NCBI GenBank assembly: GCA_964368305.1
Contig: CAYJAB010000024.1
Coordinates: forward strand, 1-11,858
From: CAYJAB01 sp964368305
GTDB taxonomy: Bacteria; Bacillota_I; Bacilli_A; Erysipelotrichales; Erysipelotrichaceae
Length of the DNA stretch: 11,858 nt
Direction of reading: 5' to 3'
A model generated the notes under the pieces. The model saw nothing but the letters and a program-made list of their open reading frames with translations. It searched no databases and had not been told where the DNA came from. Positions 8,188-11,858 of this stretch are shown here, piece by piece. Each line of letters begins with the position of its first letter. Position 1 is the first letter of the stretch. The position numbers and the translations under genes were made by a program.

Positions 8188-8297
8188 TTTCTTAAATGGG
8201 TGCTCTTGCCGCAAGTAAACTCATTTAAACAGGCCATTCCCTTGTCGATTGTCTTTTTTATTGTCTATTAACTTGTGGCTATGGTAACTCAACCCAT
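8161..8297 (-). ncRNA. Candidate structured small RNA, about 137 nt
   Basis: On the minus strand a TAAAAT box lies about 6 nt before GGG near 8295. The segment is closed by a perfect six-pair stem (8292-8297 with 8196-8201). Inside, 8271-8279 pairs with 8208-8216 over nine positions, with one A-C mismatch. A strong terminator hairpin follows at once. There is no open frame of useful length in it. The combination of promoter-like box, nested stems and terminator points to a free-standing RNA. I do not recognise the family with certainty; Bacillota RNAs such as raiA or 6S are worth testing. Confidence 0.5.
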
Positions 8298-8487
8298 ATT
8301 ATTTTAAAATGAATTTGATGAATACTCATTATTTATTTAGTAGTCATTCAATAGTTTCTTCGGTAGTTTCTTTACTTAAGTTATATGTTGTTTGAAACGA
8401 TTTGGTTCTTTACTATCTTCAAATAAAATTATTAATAACTTTTTCTAATGATTTCGATATCTTTTTTATTTTACAATACTAAATGTC

Positions 8488-8537
8488 TTTCCCGACAAGT
8501 ATATAGACCATCTACATACATATCAATGATCGGGAAA
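8488..8537. repeat. 8-bp inverted repeat
   Basis: TTTCCCGA at 8488-8495 is the exact complement of 8530-8537, 34 bp apart. It lies inside the possible gene remnant. Its role is unknown; it could be a leftover mobile-element end or a fold in a transcript. Confidence 0.45.
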
Positions 8538-8560
8538 CAGTTACTTATTCTGTATAAGGC

Positions 8561-8602
8561 AGGACAATTTGTATGTCCTATATAATATGATATTTAATAT
8601 CA
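8561..8602. repeat. Two small adjacent inverted repeats
   Basis: AGGACA (8561-8566) faces TGTCCT (8574-8579) over seven bases. TGATATT-T-AATATCA forms an almost perfect palindrome at 8588-8602. Both lie in the presumed decayed gene, so they may be chance in AT-rich DNA. Confidence 0.35.
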
Positions 8603-8665
8603 ATAAATTTTCAAATGATTTTGCACACGTAAGTAATTTATCCATAAACTCTCCCTACTACAAAT

Positions 8666-8695
8666 TAATCCGCCTTGCTTTTACAAGGCGGATTA
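8666..8695 (-). terminator. Perfect 12-bp hairpin downstream of the PRTase gene
   Basis: 8666-8677 pairs without mismatch with 8684-8695 around a six-base loop. It is GC-rich against its surroundings (core CCGCCTTG). It lies about 140 bp after the stop at 8836, so it may end or protect the DprA-PRTase mRNA. The U-tract is weak on both strands, so its role as a terminator is uncertain. Confidence 0.5.
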
Positions 8696-8835
8696 GATCA
8701 TTTTCTTTCGATAATAGTTATCTACTCCGATTTGAGGTTACTGCCCCCTTGCTTCGCACTTATTTTTCTCATATTTTTTCAGCTATGCTTAGACTTCCCC
8801 ATTTCCCTCAAAGCCTTCATCAGCTTTAATTTATT

Positions 8836-10066
8836 CTAAAACTCTTCAAAATCATCTTTAACTAAAAACACCCTTGAATTTGCTATTTTAGTTTTAATTA
8901 AACCCTCTTCTAAATTTATTAGATTAGTGCACTTTTCATAATCATCAAAATATTTTGAACACCCCCAAAATAAAGCATCTTCCTTTCTTTGGCATCTAAT
9001 TTTCATGTCACTATTGCACTTTATACACTTAAAACACGTAAAATCATAATTTGAATTTATTTGCTGATTAATCGCAATAACAACTACTGTTACATGCTTT
9101 GCACCATTAAGATATAGAATACGTACTATTTCTTTTACTGTAGTCCCCGTTGTGTATATATCATCTATAAGAACAATATGCTTGTCTTTCACGTTTGCGT
9201 TTAGCAAATAAGCTCCCTCAACATTTTTTTCTCTTTCATGTAAATTGCTACTTTTATTTTGATAATCCTTGATACACTTTAAAATATTATGATTTACATT
9301 ACATATCTTACTTGACTCAACTAATCTCATTTTTTCAAATCTGTTCTCTTTTCCTTCATTTATTTGTAATGGTTTTAAGGGAACTGAGCATACAATATTT
9401 ACTTCTATAATATCGTTAATATATAATATCAAATCATCAAAATATCTATTAAAATGATCAATAAACCTATTTTTCTTAAACTCTATTATACACTTTGATA
9501 GTGTATCATCTCTAAGGTATTCATTATGTACAGCATAATATCGCCCACCCGCATAGAGATCAAATGACTTATCACAAGATTTTAAATTATATTTAACCAA
9601 TTTCAAAACTGCATTTTCTAATTTCACAAAAGGTAAAGATAACACTTCACTAGCATAACCAATGAAATTTCCACTCAAGCATTTTATAACTTCATTTAAA
9701 TTATGTACGAAAAAATCTGGCAAATTACGTGATTCTGTAATAGGTGTATTTTCATTAACATAAATAGTTCCAATTCGATAAGCAATTGCTTCCTTACAAA
9801 TTTCAATATCAGATGTNNNNNNNNNNATCAGATGTTATCGCTACTATATTCATGCTTTTAATTTGCCCTTGAGTAATTTTAACTAATGCATCATATAAAA
9901 ATCTATTTCTTAATAATTTTTTTTGAGTGCTTTCTATTTGAATTGAAGATAGTTTTACTACTTTGAATCTACTATCTATCTGTTGATAATCGTACTCAAC
10001 TATCTCGTTTGCTAAAGAAAAATCATCAACAATTATCAAATCAATATATTCCGTCCATTTCCACAT
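8836..10066 (-). CDS. HAD-like/ComF-like PRTase/zinc-ribbon protein, ShosT-like (interrupted by assembly gap)
   Basis: Ten Ns at 9817-9826 split this gene. They are flanked on both sides by the same nine bases (9808-9816, 9827-9835). Merging these gives one frame of 403 residues reading VAITSDIEICKEA across the join. Residues 1-125 look HAD-like with degenerate motifs (IIVDDFS, TSDIEICKEA). Residues 160-330 form a ComF-like phosphoribosyltransferase with VPLKP and the PRPP loop IVLIDDIYTTGTT (291-303). Residues 338-373 form a topoisomerase-type zinc ribbon (C341-x2-C344, FWGC363, C373). ATG 10066 follows AAAGGAG; TTG 10069 is an alternative. It overlaps the DprA gene by 26 bp, implying coupled translation. 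Pairing with DprA resembles ShosTA, where the PRTase protein is the toxin. The nucleotide substrate is unknown. Confidence 0.85.
9817..9826. other. Assembly gap (10 Ns) inside the PRTase gene
   Basis: Ten undetermined bases join two contigs. Identical 9-bp ends on both sides suggest that the contigs overlap and the Ns are a placeholder. With the gap at face value the gene appears frameshifted; without it the frame is intact. Confidence 0.85.
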
Positions 10067-11231
10067 CAACTGATTCTCCTTTACTACTAATCATTTCAAC
10101 ATTATTTCTTAAATTTTCATTATTACTTAAAATAATTAATGCATCAATTATTGTTGTAAATTCTTTTGCCCCTCTTTGAATATAAATCGTTGGCCATTTT
10201 AAGTGTTGCTTCTTTACGACTGATGATGGGATTAAAACATCTCTCTTTTGTTTCAATGCATAATCTGCTTGTTTTAATGCACCACTTGTTTCTCCTGCTT
10301 CCATAATAATAGTTGCTAATGAAATCCCGCTCATAGTTGCATTTCGTAATGGAAAATTAATTCTTGTCGTATTTGCAGAAGGAGGAAATTGAGAAACTAC
10401 AAGTCCCTCATTCTCTATCCTCATTTGTATCTCTTTATTTTCCTTAGGGTAATATTTATTTATTGGTGTACCAATAACCGCAATTGTTTTACCACCATTA
10501 TCTAAAGCACTACTATGTGTAGCGGTATCAATGCCTTTAGCTAACCCTGCATTTACTACAATATTTCTAATTATTAGTTTATTAACAATACTCTCTGTTT
10601 TTTCTAATGCATCTTTTTCCGCATTTCTACTCCCTACGACACATACTGATTTTTCTTTTAATAAACTAATATCACCTTTTAAAAATAAATACATTGGCGC
10701 ATTATCTGTTTCTGCTAACAAGCTTGGATACTCTGGCGACCCTTTTTCAATAATTACCACATCATTTTGTAAAGTTTCAAAAGACATTAACACTCTTTTA
10801 TACTCTGATAAGAACTTTTCTTCTGAAACTGCTAATTGCTTATAAAACTCTCTATAATAATGTTTTTTTTCCTCAATAGAGTTAACTTCTATATAATAGT
10901 TAAATTTTTCAAAAAAACGTTGAGTTTTTCTATCGTTATTATTAAATAACGATTGAACAGTAAAGTATTTTATTACTTGTTTAATAAAAGTAGATGAAAT
11001 ATCAAACTTTTGAGTAACCGTTATACTTGACATTGAGTTTTCCTTTATTACTCTTTTTTCTAGCTCACTCTTTAAGAATAGCGTTCCCGCTTTTGAAGTT
11101 TTAAAAGGGGATATTTTCTTTTCATGTACTAATTTATTCAACCTTTGCATTGATATATTCAAGTACTCAGCTGCTTCACTTGCAAATAGTATATCATCAT
11201 TTTTATAATTAACTTTTCCTCTTTCCACCAT
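10041..11231 (-). CDS. HTH-DprA (Smf) family protein, ShosA-like antitoxin candidate
   Basis: Starting at ATG 11231 (GAGAGGTG just upstream), the protein has 396 residues. An in-frame ATG at 11276 lies within the -35 box and would not be transcribed. Residues 12-60 form an excisionase/MerR-like helix-turn-helix (FASEAAEYLNISMQRLNKLV). Residues 70-155 form a helical linker. Residues 160-365 form a DprA Rossmann domain with GSR (200-202), NAGLAKGIDTATHSSAL (227-243), AVIGTP (251-256), FPLRNATMSGIS (293-304) and EAGETSGALKQA (311-322). Housekeeping DprA loads RecA on incoming single-stranded DNA; it normally lacks this N-terminal DNA-binding domain and has a different C-terminus. Position as first gene with an overlapping PRTase gene suggests the antitoxin or sensor half of a ShosTA-like system. 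Confidence 0.9.
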   Translation of the reverse strand: MVERGKVNYKNDDILFASEAAEYLNISMQRLNKLVHEKKISPFKTSKAGTLFLKSELEKRVIKENSMSSITVTQKFDISSTFIKQVIKYFTVQSLFNNNDRKTQRFFEKFNYYIEVNSIEEKKHYYREFYKQLAVSEEKFLSEYKRVLMSFETLQNDVVIIEKGSPEYPSLLAETDNAPMYLFLKGDISLLKEKSVCVVGSRNAEKDALEKTESIVNKLIIRNIVVNAGLAKGIDTATHSSALDNGGKTIAVIGTPINKYYPKENKEIQMRIENEGLVVSQFPPSANTTRINFPLRNATMSGISLATIIMEAGETSGALKQADYALKQKRDVLIPSSVVKKQHLKWPTIYIQRGAKEFTTIIDALIILSNNENLRNNVEMISSKGESVDVEMDGIY

Positions 11232-11250
11232 TATTTCACCTCTCATAATT

Positions 11251-11279
11251 ATTTTATCATAACTATTGATGCTCATCAA
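11251..11279 (-). promoter_or_regulatory. Promoter of the DprA-PRTase operon
   Basis: On the minus strand, TTGATG (11279-11274) and TAAAAT (11256-11251) are 17 bp apart, and TG one base before the -10 makes it an extended -10 promoter. Transcription would start near 11244, about 13 nt before ATG 11231, which fixes that codon as the start. Confidence 0.75.
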
Positions 11280-11294
11280 TTGAATGACATCAAT
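11265..11294. promoter_or_regulatory. Candidate operator: palindrome over the -35 box plus a third half-site
   Basis: ATTGATG-CT-CATCAAT at 11265-11280 is a perfect 7+2+7 palindrome covering the -35 hexamer. A third CATCAAT lies at 11288-11294, 14 bp from the matching half-site. A protein bound here would block RNA polymerase. The first gene of the operon has a DNA-binding domain and is the natural candidate for autoregulation, as is common for antitoxins. Confidence 0.55.
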
Positions 11295-11384
11295 ATTATG
11301 TTACTTCTGTAGTTTTTGTTTTGTTTCATGATTGACCATTTGATCCCTATTGAGAAAAATGGAATAATGCTGCGTCAAGTATGT

Positions 11385-11400
11385 AGGAAATGTGTTTCCT
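11385..11400. repeat. Small inverted repeat upstream of the operon
   Basis: AGGAAA (11385-11390) faces TTTCCT (11395-11400) over TGTG. No U-tract follows, and no gene uses it clearly. It may be a protein site or chance. Confidence 0.3.
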
Positions 11401-11486
11401 TGTTGCTGGAGAAGAAAACTGGATTGCTTTTTTGATTTTTGTTATGTTGAATTAATTAAATTCTCCTGATCCTTCTCTATTCGATT

Positions 11487-11609
11487 CTACTCAACTTTCA
11501 TCAATTCAATTACTTGTTCTGTTGGAATTTTATGTTGTTTTAATAACTTCTCTACATGATATGTTTTTTTACAATATTTTAGAAATTTCTTAAGTGGATA
11601 TTTTAGCAT
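11487..11609 (-). CDS. Possible small protein of 40 residues, unknown function
   Basis: ATG at 11609 follows GGAGAG by about seven bases and opens a 40-codon frame ending in TAG. An in-frame ATG at 11624 would add five residues. The product is lysine-rich and looks helical (KYPLKKFLKYCKK, EKLLKQHKIPTEQVIELMK), with no signal peptide or membrane segment. The second half could be a small helix-turn-helix remnant of a larger protein. It lies between the terminator at 11682-11701 and the operon promoter. I do not recognise it; a chance frame remains possible. Confidence 0.35.
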   Translation of the reverse strand: MLKYPLKKFLKYCKKTYHVEKLLKQHKIPTEQVIELMKVE

Positions 11610-11675
11610 TATTAATCTCTCCATTACATTTTCAGTCAAAATCAATTTTTACACAGTATTATCATTTTGTGCAAT

Positions 11676-11706
11676 AAAAAAGTGCGATTTTTTAATCGCA
11701 CAAAAT
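11676..11706 (-). terminator. Intrinsic terminator with an alternative pairing arm
   Basis: GTGCGATT (11682-11689) pairs perfectly with 11694-11701 around four bases, and the minus-strand U-tract follows (A-run 11676-11681). The right arm (11698-11706) can instead pair over nine bases with 11664-11672. This could be a longer nested hairpin or competing folds. It would end a gene or RNA lying to its right. Confidence 0.75.
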
Positions 11707-11822
11707 CTACTTACTAAACACGAAACTTCTGCGTCTAAGTGATGATTAAACAATATTAACATACGTAATAATATTTTGGATATCTATCATCATTGCCGAC
11801 CTATGTAAATCTGCAAAGCATT

Positions 11823-11846
11823 AAAAAACGCCCATTTCTAGGCGTT
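11823..11846 (-). terminator. Intrinsic terminator at the window edge
   Basis: AACGCC (11827-11832) pairs with GGCGTT (11841-11846) around eight bases, followed on the minus strand by a six-base U-tract. It probably ends a gene whose body lies beyond the right edge. Confidence 0.7.
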
Positions 11847-11858
11847 ATTTGACGCGAT

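Larger units (their letters stand above)
8471..8645 (-). pseudogene. Possible decayed gene start (frameshifted remnant)
   Basis: ATG at 8645 follows GGGAG by five bases and opens MDKLLTCAKSFENLL, then runs only to a TAA at 8541 (34 codons). A one-base shift after FENLL gives DIKYHII before a stop, and the remaining frame then stays open to a TAA at 8471. This pattern fits a real gene broken by small indels. The start resembles, from memory, proteins with PBECR-type nuclease domains of mobile elements (LL-x-C-A with LL-x-I-x-YH), but the match is too short to assign a function. It could also be a chance frame. Confidence 0.3.
8188..8835. other. Stretch between the HAD gene and the PRTase gene without an intact gene
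   Basis: About 650 bp with no intact coding frame. It holds the RNA candidate at its left end, three inverted repeats and a possible gene remnant (8471-8645). Between 8340 and 8465, short minus-strand reading fragments with acidic and lysine-rich codons alternate between frames, as in a decayed gene, but they are too short to identify. 8731-8737 and 8806-8812 (TTTGAGG and its complement) enclose a segment just after the PRTase stop that might fold in its 3' end. Confidence 0.5.
11281..11858. other. Stretch upstream of the operon to the window edge
   Basis: About 580 bp without a clear large gene. It contains operator half-sites, one small inverted repeat, a possible 40-residue ORF and two strong minus-strand terminators. 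Nothing in 11400-11480 or 11710-11815 could be assigned. Confidence 0.5.

Noticed and set aside
8569..8829. Plus-strand 86-codon frame
   Set aside because: No good ribosome binding site; it runs through hairpins and a region with decayed minus-strand reading, and resembles no protein.
11232..11279. Upstream start of the DprA-family gene (ATG 11276 or TTG 11279)
   Set aside because: These codons lie in the -35 box of the predicted promoter; ATG 11231 has the better ribosome binding site.
1..11858. CRISPR array, tRNA, rRNA or transposase gene
   Set aside because: No regularly spaced short repeats, cloverleaf or DDE/recombinase motifs were seen; the repeats present are gene paralogy and single hairpins.

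Overview
The window looks like AT-rich Bacillota (Firmicutes) DNA. The base composition is low in G+C, sigma-A type promoters of the TTGACA-17-TATAAT form are common, ribosome binding sites are of the AGGAGG type, intrinsic terminators end in U-tracts, and the secreted proteins carry Gram-positive Sec signal peptides. TGG encodes Trp and TGA is used as a stop, so this is the ordinary genetic code. Every gene that can be supported lies on the minus strand, so the window is best read from high to low coordinates. A run of ten Ns at 9817-9826 shows that this is a draft assembly.

Left part (1-7220): three tandem paralogous genes for large secreted von Willebrand factor A (VWA) proteins. The leftmost is cut by the window edge. 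Each has its own perfect consensus promoter, and the two complete genes each end in a related hairpin terminator. Each protein has a signal peptide, an N-terminal domain, and a VWA domain with a complete MIDAS metal site. A large variable insert of about 200 residues sits directly after the DxSxS loop. A beta-rich region, a DUF11-like domain and a short conserved tail containing NPQT follow. The layout recalls pilus-tip adhesins with VWA arms. The promoter and N-terminal part of the two left genes are identical over about 422 bp, while the inserts differ.

Middle part (7330-8835): a free-standing HAD-family hydrolase gene, then about 770 bp without an intact gene. This stretch holds a candidate structured RNA that ends in a strong terminator, several inverted repeats, and what looks like a decayed gene remnant.

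Right part (8836-11280): a two-gene operon, transcribed DprA-family gene first. The first protein joins an excisionase/MerR-like DNA-binding domain to a DprA Rossmann domain. The second joins a HAD-like domain, a ComF-like phosphoribosyltransferase (PRTase) domain and a topoisomerase-type zinc ribbon. The second gene is split only by the assembly gap: collapsing the 9-bp repeat that flanks the Ns restores one continuous frame of 403 residues. The DprA plus PRTase pairing matches the ShosTA type of toxin-antitoxin phage defence, and a palindrome over the -35 box suggests autoregulation. This is the most interesting locus of the window.

Right edge (11281-11858): mostly non-coding, with a possible 40-residue ORF and two strong minus-strand terminators for genes beyond the window.
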